From: Nepenthes gracilis
Lineage: Eukaryota > Streptophyta > Magnoliopsida > Caryophyllales > Nepenthaceae
Length of the DNA: 64,000 nt
Direction of reading: 5' to 3'
Assembly (NCBI GenBank): GCA_033239525.1
Contig: BSYO01000034.1
Location: 3,596,001 to 3,660,000, forward strand
In this document: positions 1 through 9,674 of the stretch, piece by piece
Layout of the letters: each line of letters begins with the position of its first letter
Position numbering within the stretch: position 1 is the stretch's first letter
Made by a program: the position numbers and the translations under genes
Notes under the pieces: generated by a model
Told to the model about the DNA's origin: nothing
Seen by the model: the letters and a program-made list of their open reading frames with translations, nothing else
The model's database searches: none

Positions 1-446
1 AGTTTTGAAGCCTCCAACCCGCCGCTCACAAAGTACCTAGCTAAGGTAAGGAATATGGTTCAAAATTTTGAAAAATCGACCTGGTTCACATCCCAAGGGC
101 GAAAAACTGGAAGGCCGACTAGCTTGTAAACACAGCGGTGGCAGAGAGCCCAGAGCAATATTCCAGGGACATGCAGGAGATCTTGACCAAGTAGTGCTTG
201 ACAAGACATGTGACCAACTATAGTGACTTAGAACTAATCATTAACTAGGTCCACAGAAGTTTTGAAGCGTCCAACCCGCCGCTCACGAAGTACCTAGCTA
301 AGGTAAGGAACATGGTTCAAAATTTTGAAAAGTCGACCTGGTTCACATCCCAAGGTCGAAAAACTGGAAGGCCGACTAGCTTGTAAACACATTGGTGGCA
401 GAGAGCCCAGAGCAATATTCCAGGGACATGCAGGAGATCTTGACCT
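1..446 (+). repeat. 257-bp tandem duplication inside the RNase H remnant
   Basis: Bases 1-188 recur at 258-446 with a constant offset of 257 and few differences; both copies start AGTTTTGAAG and end at ATGCAGGAGATCTTGACC. Bases 189-257 supply the left part of the second unit, so the first unit probably begins just left of the window. It is a local duplication within pol, not LTR sequence. Confidence 0.85.
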
Positions 447-499
447 CTCCCAACATAGAAGAGCAAGAGGCAATGTAGGTCTTTGATGGAGAGAGTTGG
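1..499 (+). pseudogene. Tat-L archaeal-type RNase H remnant
   Basis: Broken pol fragment matching the C-terminal half of the second RNase H of Tat-R. Around 222-290 the translation reads YSDLELIIN, then SFEASNPPLTKYLAK, against HSDSELVVN and NFDASNPQLVRYLAK in Tat-R; the Asp of YSD is the third catalytic acid. In Tat elements this domain lies between the ordinary RT-linked RNase H and integrase and degrades RNA in RNA:DNA hybrids. A stop follows LIIN, and the tail after the KYLAK motif is scrambled. The segment is duplicated in tandem (1-446), so an active fold is impossible. It leads directly into the integrase relic at 500. Confidence 0.7.
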
Positions 500-1730
500 A
501 TGTCACCCTATTGGAGATATATCATAGATGGCTCCCAACTAGGAAACCCAGACAAGGTTAAGTGTATAAAGAAGATGGCCGGCTGGTATACCATCGTGGA
601 CAAAAAATTATACCGTCGAGGTTACTCAACACCTTACTTACGGTGTCTTACACTAGAGGAGGCTGACTATGCATTGAGCGAGGTTCACCTTGGATTTGCG
701 GGTCGCATGTTAGAGGAAAGAATCTTGCATTCAAGGTAATGCGTCAAGGGTATTATTTGCCAACAATGAAGTGAGATGTCATAGACTTCATAAGGAAATG
801 CGAAAGCTGCCAAGTCCATGGTAACATGCCCCATCAAGCAGCCCATGGAGCTTAGAACCCTTAATTCCCCTATCGATTCGTGCAATGAGGGTTCGACATT
901 CTCGACTATTTTTTCGTTGCGTCAGGACAAAGGAAGTTCATCATGGTGGGTATTGACTATTTCATAAAATGGATCAAAAACTCCCCACTAGCCTGAATTA
1001 CTGAGCAAAATGCCACGAAATTCGTTCAATAGAATATAGTCTGCAGATTCTGGATTCCCGAGGTCATCATAACCAACAACAAATTCCAGTTCACCGGCAA
1101 GCGCTTCACCAAGTATTGCACTAGTTTGGATATTAGGTTGGTCCACACCTTAATAGCCTATCCACAGGCAAATAGGTAGGTGGAGGTTACCAACCGAATC
1201 TTACTACATGGGCTAAAGGCAAAGTTGGAAGAACCGGGGGCTCCTGGGCAGACGAGTTTTCCTTTGGATTCTGGTCATATCGGACAATGCTGAAGGAGCC
1301 GACACGTGAGACATCTTTTAGTTTGTGCTACGGGATCGAGGCCGTTATCCCAGTCGAGATTAGACTGCCTAGCCTCTGGGTAGAAGGTTTTGACTCACTT
1401 AGCAACTCCCAGTGGCTTAGGGAGCATCTAGACTTGCTCGAAGAAGCATGGGATGAGCCCCAGATATGCATAACGGCCCACCAACAGTGGATTTTCTACT
1501 ACTACAACAAGAGAGCAAAGGCTCGGTAGTTCAAGGTAGGAGACTTGGTCCTATGAAGCATAGAGGCTACCAGCAAAATTGTAAACAGGAACAAGCTTTT
1601 CCTGAATTAGGAAGGTCCCTTCCTCATTTTGGCCATTCTGCAGAAAGGAACATACAAGTTTCGAACCCAGAACGGCAAATGTATTCTAAGGACATGGAAT
1701 GCCATCCATCTAAAGAGATATTACCAGTAA
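500..1730 (+). pseudogene. Tat-L integrase relic
   Basis: Broken integrase, which would have inserted element cDNA into the chromosome. The N-terminal part (500-830) reads KKMAGWYTIVDKKLYRRGYS, then ALSEVHLG and CESCQVHGN, giving the HHCC zinc-finger region. The core (880-1200) shows FDIL, VGIDYF, FTGKRFTKYC and NRXVEVTNR around the DDE acids, with several stops. An open stretch at 1287-1529 is the C-terminal part (EPTRETSFSLCYGIEAVIPV). Frame changes occur near 740, 1280 and 1470. The end reads YYQ then TAA at 1728-1730, the same terminus as in Tat-R, so I take that as the ancestral pol stop. No host gene is seen in this interval. Confidence 0.82.
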
Positions 1731-1937
1731 GGTTCTTACCGAACCCAGATAGGTCATGCGTATGTTGCTAAAGGGTGCTTGTAATATTGTATTACGTTTA
1801 ATGAAATAACTCATGTACTTACATATTTTTGTCATTTTTGTTTTCCTTCCCATATAAATGTTTATGTGATGTTGCATTAATTCAAACGACTTAGATCGCC
1901 CTTAAGTCGGGTGAATTCTCATTCACCTGCTACCAAA

Positions 1938-2138
1938 CCTCGGACCCGCACAGAGCGGCCCACACGTGGTCGAATTGAACCTCGGTCCCACACCAAGCAG
2001 CCCAAATGCGGTCAAATTGAACGTCGGTGCCATACTGAGCGGCTCAAACACATTGAATTGAACCTCTATCCTACATCGAGTGGCCCTCACGGTCGGATTA
2101 AACCTTGGTCCTGTACCAAGCAGCCCGCTCGTGATTGA
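1938..2138 (+). repeat. 42-bp minisatellite, five units, downstream of pol
   Basis: Five imperfect units start at 1938, 1980, 2022, 2063 and 2103, giving periods of 42, 42, 41 and 40 bp. A typical core is CACACCAAGCAGCCC followed by a GGTCRAATTGAA-like tail. Tat-R has a related array at the same place (58090-58333 on its - strand). The array gives long open frames on both strands that are not genes. Confidence 0.9.
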
Positions 2139-2142
2139 CCGA

Positions 2143-2157
2143 AAAACCTTAGGGGGC
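2143..2157 (+). promoter_or_regulatory. Internal polypurine-like 15-mer AAAACCTTAGGGGGC
   Basis: The 15-mer sits 5 bp after the minisatellite and is identical, in the sense of the element, to 58047-58061 of Tat-R. The G-run resembles a PPT, but its position between pol and the antisense genes is not that of the normal plus-strand primer. Function is inferred only from conservation. Confidence 0.5.
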
Positions 2158-2162
2158 TTACT

Positions 2163-2195
2163 CGCACATGTGCGGCAATCTCCTCCTGAAGGAGG
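2163..2195. other. Two adjacent small palindromes
   Basis: CGCACATGTGCG (2163-2174) is a perfect palindrome, and CCTCCTGAAGGAGG (2182-2195) can fold on itself. They lie just after the 15-mer. A hairpin role is possible but untested. Confidence 0.45.
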
Positions 2196-2513
2196 TAGCA
2201 TTGTTCGTCAGCGATGGTCAATAGATTAGAGCCAAGTGCGGGAAACCGTTGCATGTTCCAACAATGGGCAGGGCACCTTGGACAACAGTAGTGCTATTGA
2301 ATCAAACGAGAAAAGAGGGGGGCATCAGACACCCAACAGAAAGATCCAACAACAACAGCCGTGAAATAAAAAAGAAAATCCTACCGATTTACATTCACAA
2401 AGTATACAACATACATGCCGGCAATAAATAGTCAAGATGTGCATCTGTGGACATCTGAAGGCCTCGATGATACAAGGTGTTATTTACGCTTATGGCCTAC
2501 CTAGATGACTATC
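2196..2513. other. Spacer in Tat-L, nothing recognised
   Basis: Non-coding Tat-L sequence between the palindromes and the 3' end of aORF-a. No repeat, domain or convincing signal was seen. Confidence 0.6.
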
Positions 2514-3330
2514 CTAGGGACAAGGTCTCCTCGATGGACGTGGCACAGGCCTTCTACCCTCCCTGGCCGGGTAGCCGATTAAGTCCGAAGGGTAAGAAGC
2601 TCCGATGTTTCTCAGGTCTAAGAAATCCACAGGGAAGTTGGGAGTCGCTAAGGAGACAATTTGTCCGTTAAAACAGATGCCTTCATGAAACCGCTCCTCT
2701 AGGGCAGGGGCTACCTCCTCAGGGTGGAGCCTGGTCCTCAACTCATCCTTGTGTAATGCGATCTAACCCATAGCTCGGACGTGAGCCTCAAAGAGCTCTT
2801 GCAATCTTGCCTCAGACTTAGACAAGGCCTGACCAAGATAAGTGGCCCACGTCTGACTTTGCAATGCGTTCACGACAGCAGCCTCGCCCCCGACGCTCCA
2901 TTTCATCGGTGACTCGATTAGTTTATGTGCACAACATGTGACGATTCCATCTCCTTGCAAAAGTAGAGACTCCTCCAACCAGTGAGGCACTCCCTTAGGC
3001 TATCAAACCTAAAAGAGGGGTCAGCCACATAAAACATCTATCGGGCACTTGTACAACTTCTCAACAAGACAGACATACCTGGTGAGAAGACCCAACGGAT
3101 TCAGGGCCTGGAGTCGCCCTCAGGACACTAGGGGGCTTGGGGAGTAGGGCTCCTAGGTGGTGTCCTTCCTTGGTGGCAACCCCACTCACTGAGTCCTCCT
3201 GGTTGATCTCCTCCACCGATTGCCCATCTCAACTTCCCTCCTTGGCCGAAGATTTAGGGGAAGAAGGAGACGACGTTGCTTGTGTTAGGGCAAGCAAAGT
3301 CGGGATGTCGATTATACCTTGATCTGCCAT
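2514..3330 (-). pseudogene. Tat-L antisense gene aORF-a (two exons, coiled coil)
   Basis: A gene on the strand opposite to Tat-L pol. The ATG at 3330-3328 opens an acidic, Ser/Pro-rich exon 1 (MADQGIIDIPTLLALTQ) to 3079, where CAG meets GTATGT. The reading frame resumes in phase 0 at 2999 after TAG, implying a 79-nt intron (3078-3000); an alternative acceptor at 3009 would run into a stop. Exon 2 (2999-2514) is one frame: a helical segment around SEARLQELFEAHVRAM, then FPVDFLDLRN and SDLI, which parallel the C-terminus of aORF-b and of the Tat-R gene. Only two in-frame stops are seen (3231-3229 and 2765-2763), so decay is slight compared with pol. A weak TACAAATG lies about 70 bp upstream of the ATG. 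Function unknown. Confidence 0.62.
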
Positions 3331-3688
3331 GGTGAAAATAGAGATGCCATGGGGAGAGTGATGAAAGGAATAGAGGGGGACAACATGCTTAAGTAAGCGG
3401 AGCATTTGTAGGAAACAATGACGCAGCGAAGCTGAAAGGTCGCGTCACTATAATGGCAAACAATGTGTGTCCTAGCCCTAACAAATTAGCCTGTAGGCAA
3501 CATTATGACGGATGTCATGTCACATCCTCGTGCAGCCCGTTGTTAGCCCATGATGTCAGCCCATGACGACTCTAACTCTTCTAAAGGGCTTGGCTGCAAA
3601 AGCAAACTCACTCAGCTGGCAGACAATCATAGGAATGCAAGGTCATACGAAAATAAAGACGTCATCACCAACTCTAGAGAAATCTTCT
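3331..3688. other. Intergenic spacer between the two Tat-L antisense genes
   Basis: It should hold the promoter of aORF-a and the 3' flank of aORF-b, both read leftward. Apart from a weak TATA-like TACAAATG near 3398-3405 (- strand), nothing is recognised. Confidence 0.5.
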
Positions 3689-3698
3689 TTTATTTATT
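3689..3698 (-). terminator. Poly(A) signal AATAAATAAA for aORF-b
   Basis: On the - strand two overlapping AATAAA hexamers occur about 80 bp after the stop of aORF-b, the expected place for a plant near-upstream polyadenylation element. Confidence 0.6.
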
Positions 3699-3777
3699 AC
3701 GGAAAAAAGTTGTATAGACAACGGTAAAAAAATATATATACAATGAATAAGAAGAAAACATAACGAGGATGGCAACC

Positions 3778-5625
3778 CTACAGTTCAGGGTCAGCAGGAG
3801 GACAAGACGATGGGCCATCCCTGGTGGAAAAGTCGATCAGGTCTGACCGGCACTGGGCAACCTTGTTTCTCTGATCGAAGATGCCGGTGGGAAAGTCAGG
3901 ATCGAAAATGGAGGTGATTTGCTTATACAGCCGGATGACATCTAGGAACCTTGCATGCAAAACAAGACCCAACTCCTTCAGACCGATCTGAGTTGTCAAC
4001 TCCTCTCCGAGTCTAACATTCTCACTCCGGAGTGAAGCCATGTCCTACTCAGCGGCTTGCAAGGCATCCTCAGATCGACACAGGGTGTCCCCGGAATTCT
4101 GCAACTCCACCAGGACGATGAAAAGCTAGAGCTCGAGTTCCAAGATGTGGTAATGGTACAGCTCAACCTCAGAGATGACAGAGTCCAACTGGCCCTTCAC
4201 CTCTTCCACCACCTTCGTGTCAACCCTTGTCTGGTTCAAACGGTCGACCTCTATCTCCAGCATTTGGATCCGGGACGACTATTGGTACAAGCAAGTATAT
4301 AGGAATTGCATCACTTTGTCATCTTGCAAAACTAAACAATGAAAAGAGGTTGAGGCCAGCCACCCCTGGCAAAAGTGCAAAAGCTCGATGTGACTTACCT
4401 GGATGTAGGGCTCCCTAGACACAACAACTCTCAAGGGAACCGATGTTAGAGAGGCCTCCGTCGTCATCATCTCCTCAACCTCGTCCGCCTGCTCGACTTG
4501 CGCAGGACGGTTCATCCCCAACTCCTCTCCGGCTAGTTGTCTAGGAGGGAAGTCGGCTGCCCGTTTCGACATAGAAGAGGGGGGGAGTGCCTATGGGCCC
4601 TCTGGCAAAGCCTCGAGGCTGGCCTCCATCCTTGTTCCCAGATGAGCCTTGGGGCAAGTTTGGGCCGTCTCTGCTGTAGACCCAACCGATCCAACCGGCG
4701 TGCCTGGAAGAGGAGCACGAAGCAAACCAACTAAGGGCATCCCGGCACTGACCTTAGTGGTGCCGGCATCCAGAGTAGTGAGGGATAACACCCTAGACGA
4801 CTCGCCAATGCTCCTCATTTGCTCCACCATTAGAAGACCCTTGGCGGCAGAAGATGACAACGAACCCAGAGATGATGCAAATCACCGCCAAGATGGATTG
4901 CCAAAAGGATCGTTGATGAACAGGGTCTTAGCCTTCCTCCTAGGCTATGCCGGCAGGGGAGCAGTGGCCTTGGCATTTTGCTCGGAGAAGGTGGGCCTCA
5001 ACAGGCTAGTGCAAGGGCCTTAGGTGACAAAAGATGGTCCCCTGAAACTCCTCCAAGTGGGCCTGGATTAGCCCCGTCAACAGCCTGATGGACTCCACCT
5101 CCTTGCACGAAGCCTTGATAGTAAGGGTAGTCGGCACGTTACCCCAATATTTGGACAAGGGTTAGTCATCAGAAACCTTTACAAAAAAGAATTGGTCCTT
5201 TCAATTTTTGATAGAGTCAAGAATGGCCTCACTGATGCGCAACTTGTGAGGGGATAGTGGGATCCAATTCCCACTCTGGGAGAACCAAAAGATAACCTTC
5301 ACCACCGTCACTGTAAGTGTCCTCCCGGATGGCAAAGGAATATGCACAGAGAGGACAATTATTGGATGGCATGTGCATGAAACCTCGCCACTGGAACTCC
5401 GAGGGCTAGAAACACATCGAATAGCTCCCCGAGGATAGGAAATTGAAGCCCACTTTGCAGGTGAACCTCATAAATAGTGATGAAGCCCTCTGAAGGCGAG
5501 CAGGCCCTATCGTGCTCTCCCGGCACCAAATATAGAATTGACTATGGAATGTTATACTTAATGTACAAAGCCCCAACATTATCAGAGTCAAGGACAAAGT
5601 GAATCTCCCCAACCTTGGGAGCCAT
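3778..5625 (-). pseudogene. Tat-L antisense gene aORF-b, Transposase_28-like domain plus coiled coil
   Basis: Opposite-strand gene of about 1.85 kb. The start at 5625-5623 (MAPKVGEIHF) lies 98 bp after a TATAAAAA. The N-terminal part resembles the plant 'putative gypsy type transposon' family (Transposase_28, PF04195): IKYNIP, then a stop, then PGEHDRACSPSEGFITIYE and SGLQFPILGELFDVF, and later KDQFFFVKVSDD in another frame. A middle Ser/Thr/Pro-rich linker follows. Near 4398 CCAG meets GTAAGT, and a 120-nt intron (4398-4279) with an in-frame stop ends at AATAG, phase 0. Exon 2 starts with heptads (RIQMLEIEVDRLNQ) and ends with RLYKQITSIFDPDFPTGIFD. At least one frame change (near 5400) and several stops mark it as dead. 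Function of the family is unknown despite the name. Confidence 0.68.
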
Positions 5626-5722
5626 GAAATCTGAGAAAAGCAAGTTACAGAGAAGTTGAAGGAGAAAAGGCTCAGTGAAAACAAGTAGGAAGGAGAAGTG
5701 AAACTTAAAAAGGCATCCCTTC

Positions 5723-5730
5723 TTTTTATA
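5723..5730 (-). promoter_or_regulatory. TATA box of aORF-b
   Basis: TATAAAAA on the - strand, 98 bp upstream of the aORF-b ATG, with a C/T-rich leader between. Spacing matches that of the Tat-R antisense gene (TATTTATA about 96 bp before its ATG). Confidence 0.6.
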
Positions 5731-6523
5731 ATGGTGGTTGCCGAATAAATTCAAAAGGGCGCGCTTATAATGCCTGCCATGTGTCATCACTGGGAGATGT
5801 TCAAAAGAGTCACGTCATCCTGTTTCATTAATGGTGATCGGCAGCCATTATGATGATAGACACGTGGCGGATAATGACAGGTTGGAGTACAATGCCCAAC
5901 GACTTCCTAGGACACGGTGCTCTGTTTCTTGAGTAAACCAAACTGGCGGCGGAGAGACATGATGTATTCATACTGGACTGACTCTTTGTCAACCACCTCG
6001 GATGTTTGCTAGATTGACTAGTGAAGCTGGTCAACTACTAATCCGACTTCTTCCATTTGTTTGTTCAGCAACCACTCCAGATTTTAGCAGGTTTGGTCGA
6101 TGAAACTGAATGGCCATCCAGTCTGGCTCCCATGAGGATGCTGGCTTCTCATCTCGGTCCGACGTCAAAAAAAAAAAAAAACAATGAAAAAGAAGAGCAG
6201 GAGAGGGACGGAGAAGTGATAGAAGTAATATGTGAAAAGATGGTTGCTAGTCCTTTTCATTGATCTCCCCTTACAAGTTACAAAGCCCTCAGAGGCCAAT
6301 GTACAACAAAAATTAATAATAACAAAAAAAGGGAGATGAAGTACATGGATGGCTGTCCAACCGCAATGGTCCTACTCCATTGAAACGAGCTCTCGGACAA
6401 AAGAATGACACTTCAAGACAAGGTCATATCGTAAAGGAAGGTAGCCGCGCACAGGTAGCCAAACGGTAAGGAAAGCCTTAACCTGCAATAAAGAGCAAAC
6501 AACCACAAGACCGAGAACCCTCT
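5731..6523. other. Tat-L region upstream of aORF-b
   Basis: Non-coding Tat-L sequence between the antisense promoter and the Tek-1 insertion. It contains an A-run at 6167-6181 and purine-rich stretches to 6240. No domain is recognised; the element continues at 16253. Confidence 0.55.
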
Positions 6524-6528
6524 ACGAG
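6524..6528. other. Target-site duplication ACGAG, left copy
   Basis: ACGAG immediately precedes the TGTAACGACCC start of Tek-1 and recurs at 16248-16252 directly after its 3' LTR. Confidence 0.8.
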
Positions 6529-6599
6529 TGTAACGACCCAAAATTTTAATAAGAAAATTTTAATCATCAAGTCCGGTCAACGCACGTTGACCGGAAAAC

Positions 6600-6945
6600 A
6601 AAATAAGAAGAAGTCCGGATTTGCATTGGTGAAATTCTAGTCCGGATTTCTGGATGAAAAAAGAAGTCCGGATTTCCAGGGTAAGAAGAAGTCCGGATTC
6701 CCTTAATAAAAGAAGTCCGAATTTCCGTTGGTTAAAAGAACTCCGGATTTCCCTTGGTAAACAGAAGTCCGGATTCCGTTGGAGAAAAAAAGTCCGGATT
6801 TAAGTGAAGTCCGGATTTCGTTGGAGAAAAGAAGTCCGGATTTAATGAAAATGAAGTCCGGATTTTCTTAGTAAAAACACTCCTGACTTCCGAAGTAAAA
6901 AGAAGTCCGGATTTGCTTAAGATAAAAGACACTCCGGATTTCCGA
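6600..6945. repeat. AGTCCGGATTT short-repeat array in Tek-1 U3
   Basis: About a dozen copies of AAGTCCGGATTT or ACTCCGGATTT separated by 10-20 bp A-rich spacers. Each carries CCGG, a methylatable palindrome. The array stops about 320 bp before the TATA box. Confidence 0.85.
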
Positions 6946-7264
6946 AGTTAAAGTAGAAGAAGGAGAAATCCGGTAAACGAAAAATGTTGACCGGACAAAC
7001 GTGAACAAATGAGTAGGAAGGAGATAGAAATCCGGTCAACGCTCAATAGTTGTCCGGAAGTTGTTTGATGCAATAATGAAGTCCGGTCACAGAAAAAGGA
7101 AGAATATTGGGAAGGAACGACATCAATAAATTGGCTATTTCCAAGACTTATTGGAAAACGACCCTCCTTGGAAAATGTAAAATCACCATTGGAAAATGTG
7201 CAATCATAAATGATACTTTGGAAAATAGGAAAAATCATAAATGATGGCCACCAAAACCTAGGAC

Positions 7265-7272
7265 TATAAATA
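7265..7272 (+). promoter_or_regulatory. TATA box of Tek-1 5' LTR
   Basis: GGACTATAAATAAGGGCC context, repeated at 14350-14357 in the 3' LTR. It would drive genomic RNA synthesis by RNA polymerase II. Confidence 0.7.
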
Positions 7273-7639
7273 AGGGCCTAAGAGCCTCAGGAAAAGGCAC
7301 CACTAGAAGCTCTCCTAAAGAAGAAGGCAGAAAGCTAAGGAAAAAGTAGAAAAGAACTCAGGCAAGATACTCACCCCATTTTTAAAACTCATGTTTGCTT
7401 ATGTTGCTATATGATATGAAGTATGCTTTTGCTGCCTTATGTTTTATCGTTCTGAAATGCATGTTTAAAGGAAATCCTGTTATGCATGATGTGAGACTAT
7501 TCTGTTTATGATTGATTGTCAATTATTATGAATTTTGATGATTTCATGTTTACGGAAAGATGGAACAAGAACTCTTGCCATTGATCTCTATTTCTGTTAA
7601 TTGATCTCTGAATTTAAAATAAAAAGACCTCAAGCATTT

Positions 7640-8585
7640 TACAGAAAACGATTTAGAACTCCGACATTTTAAGGAAATAAGTACTCCGTCCAGTTTGAAT
7701 AAGGAACTCCGTCCAGAAAGAACTCCGGCCTTTTTATGAATAAAGTGCTCGGTCCCCTTGTGAAAAGAACGCTGACCTTCTGTTTGAAAAAGAACTCCGG
7801 CCTACTGTAGAAAAAGAGAACTCCGGCCTTTACGTTTTTAAAAGTACTCCGTTCCTTTGTTTTGAAATGAACTTCGGCTTATGAATTCCGTATTTTATGA
7901 GCTTCGGATTTTAAAGAGAAAAGTACTCCGTCCATGATGCACTTCGTCCCTTTAAGCACTCCGGATTTTTAAAAGAAAAGCACTCCGGCCCTTGAACTCC
8001 GAATCTATGAAAGAAAAGTCACTCCGGATTTAAGAGCTTAGGAAATTTAAAGAAAATGAACTTCGGATTTTAGAGTTTTAGAAATTTAAGAAAATGAACT
8101 CCGGATTTTAGAAAGGAAATCACTCCGTCCCTTTTAAAAGAAAGAACTCCGGAAAATTTATGAAAAACACTCTGTCCTTTTTAGAAAAAGAACTCCGTCT
8201 TTTGCAGCACTCCGTTCTTTTATTTGAAAAGAACTCCGGTCTTGAAGAAAAACAACTATGACTTTTAAAGAACTCCGAAATTTGAAATACAGTTTTCGTT
8301 AAAGAAAGAGCTCCGACCCTTGAAACCTGCCGTAATAAAAGAACACCGTCTTTTGAAAAGAGCTCCGCCATGAAAAACACTCCGTCCGTTTAAAAAGAAA
8401 AGAGCTCCGTCCAGGTCCTCCGTTTAATTTAAAATAAGCACTCCGTCCCTTTTAAAAAGAAAGCCACTCCGTTCCTTTACGAAAAAGAACTTCGGACTTT
8501 GTACTCCGTTCTTTATAAATAAAGAACTCCGATTTTTAATAATCTTTGAATTAAAGAAACGAACTCCGACTTTGATTGAAGAAAT
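7640..8585. repeat. GAACTCCGGCC/ACTCCGTCC array in Tek-1 LTR
   Basis: Dozens of copies of a 9-10 bp core (ACTCCGTCC, ACTCCGGCC, ACTCCGGAT) with irregular 10-25 bp A-rich spacers fill nearly 1 kb downstream of the promoter. The irregular spacing separates this from a simple satellite. Confidence 0.85.
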
Positions 8586-8745
8586 GAACTCCGGCTTCTG
8601 CATGAAATAAACTCCGGCTTCTGCATGAAATGAACTTCGGCTTCTGCATGAAATGAACTCCGGCTTCTGCATGAAATGAATTCCGACTTCTGCATGAAAT
8701 GAACTCCGGCCTCTGCATAAAATGAACTCCGGCTTATGTACTTAA
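8586..8745. repeat. 23-bp minisatellite in Tek-1 LTR
   Basis: Seven near-identical units of the form GAACTCCGGCTTCTGCATG plus AAAT follow one another from 8586. It looks like a local expansion of one unit of the neighbouring array. Confidence 0.9.
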
Positions 8746-9495
8746 GAACATGAAAAATGGCATGTAACTATGGACAGCAAGTGGAACTCCATGACTTTTG
8801 ATTTTCGAACTATGATGATTGGCCAATAAAGAACACGAACCAATTTCCATTAGTTGTTAAAGATGGATGAAGGATATTGGAGTGACACTCGAGATGCCTC
8901 CCAGGCCACGGGAACCTTTTGGTGGCATAAGAACTATGGACTATGTCACCGTATGCCGGGTTAAAGGCATTACCTCCCGCCCCAGGGGAGCAAATGAGAG
9001 GACACGGCTTTAGGTTGTATTTATCCGCCTCTGTCGGTCCCTAAAGATGATATGAATTCGAATGATTTTGATGAATTTTCTGAAGACAAGATGAAAAGAA
9101 TATGAACCAAGAAAAACGATATGATGATTTTTCTTATGCTATATTTTGATTATATGTATGCTTGTGTTTTAATGTGAGTATCCTGTTTGGGCTTTGTAAG
9201 CTCATTTTTGTAAATTTTGAGATGACAAGCTTATGGAGGACGAAGTTGAATAGAATCCTATGGTGTAGCTGGCAGGGAGGATTTTGAAGTTTTGTTTATT
9301 TTGTTGGCCTTGTAATATTGATTCCGCTGCTTATGAATGTTTCCGTGATATTTTTGGGATTAATGAAATTATAAATCTTTAGTATGCATCTCAGGTATGA
9401 ATGAAGAAAAGAAAAAATTTTATGTTCACCTTTTAATTGTAAGAACTTTGGATTTGACCATGGCTTTTGTTGGTAATAAAAGTCGGGTCGTCACA

Positions 9496-9510
9496 GTTAG
9501 TATCAGAGAG
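9496..9510 (+). promoter_or_regulatory. Tek-1 primer-binding site (degenerate iMet type)
   Basis: GTTAGTATCAGAG follows the LTR end directly. TGGTATCAGAG would pair with the 3' end of initiator tRNA-Met; here the second base of the GG pair is A. Confidence 0.75.
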
Positions 9511-9674
9511 AAAACTAAGATGCTTTAGGATAGTTTGAATCAACATGAAAACTTAGGACAAGTTTAGTGTTGGCAAGAAGAGTTTCATCCTTACTTACGC
9601 TTTGGGATAAAAGACTATTAAGATAGTATTTTTTTTTAACTAACGAAATTGTTCTTTTCAGACGTTTCCGCATG

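Larger units (their letters stand above)
6529..9495 (+). repeat. Tek-1 5' LTR (2967 bp)
   Basis: Bounded by the inverted ends TGTAACGACCC and GGGTCGTCACA. TATAAATA lies at 7265-7272 and would start transcription near 7300. The U3 region holds a GTCCGGATTT array; the part after the TATA box holds ACTCCGNCC arrays and a 23-bp minisatellite. Open frames seen on the - strand here are products of these repeats. Confidence 0.9.

Noticed and set aside
1911..2201. Open frames on both strands with a repeated motif
   Set aside because: They are translations of the 42-bp minisatellite, whose period is a multiple of three.
8120..8695. MQKPEFISCRSRSSF-type repeat proteins on the - strand
   Set aside because: Translations of the LTR short-repeat arrays; no homologue expected.
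8586..8745. CRISPR-like array
   Set aside because: Units are contiguous 23-mers without unique spacers, in a plant LTR.
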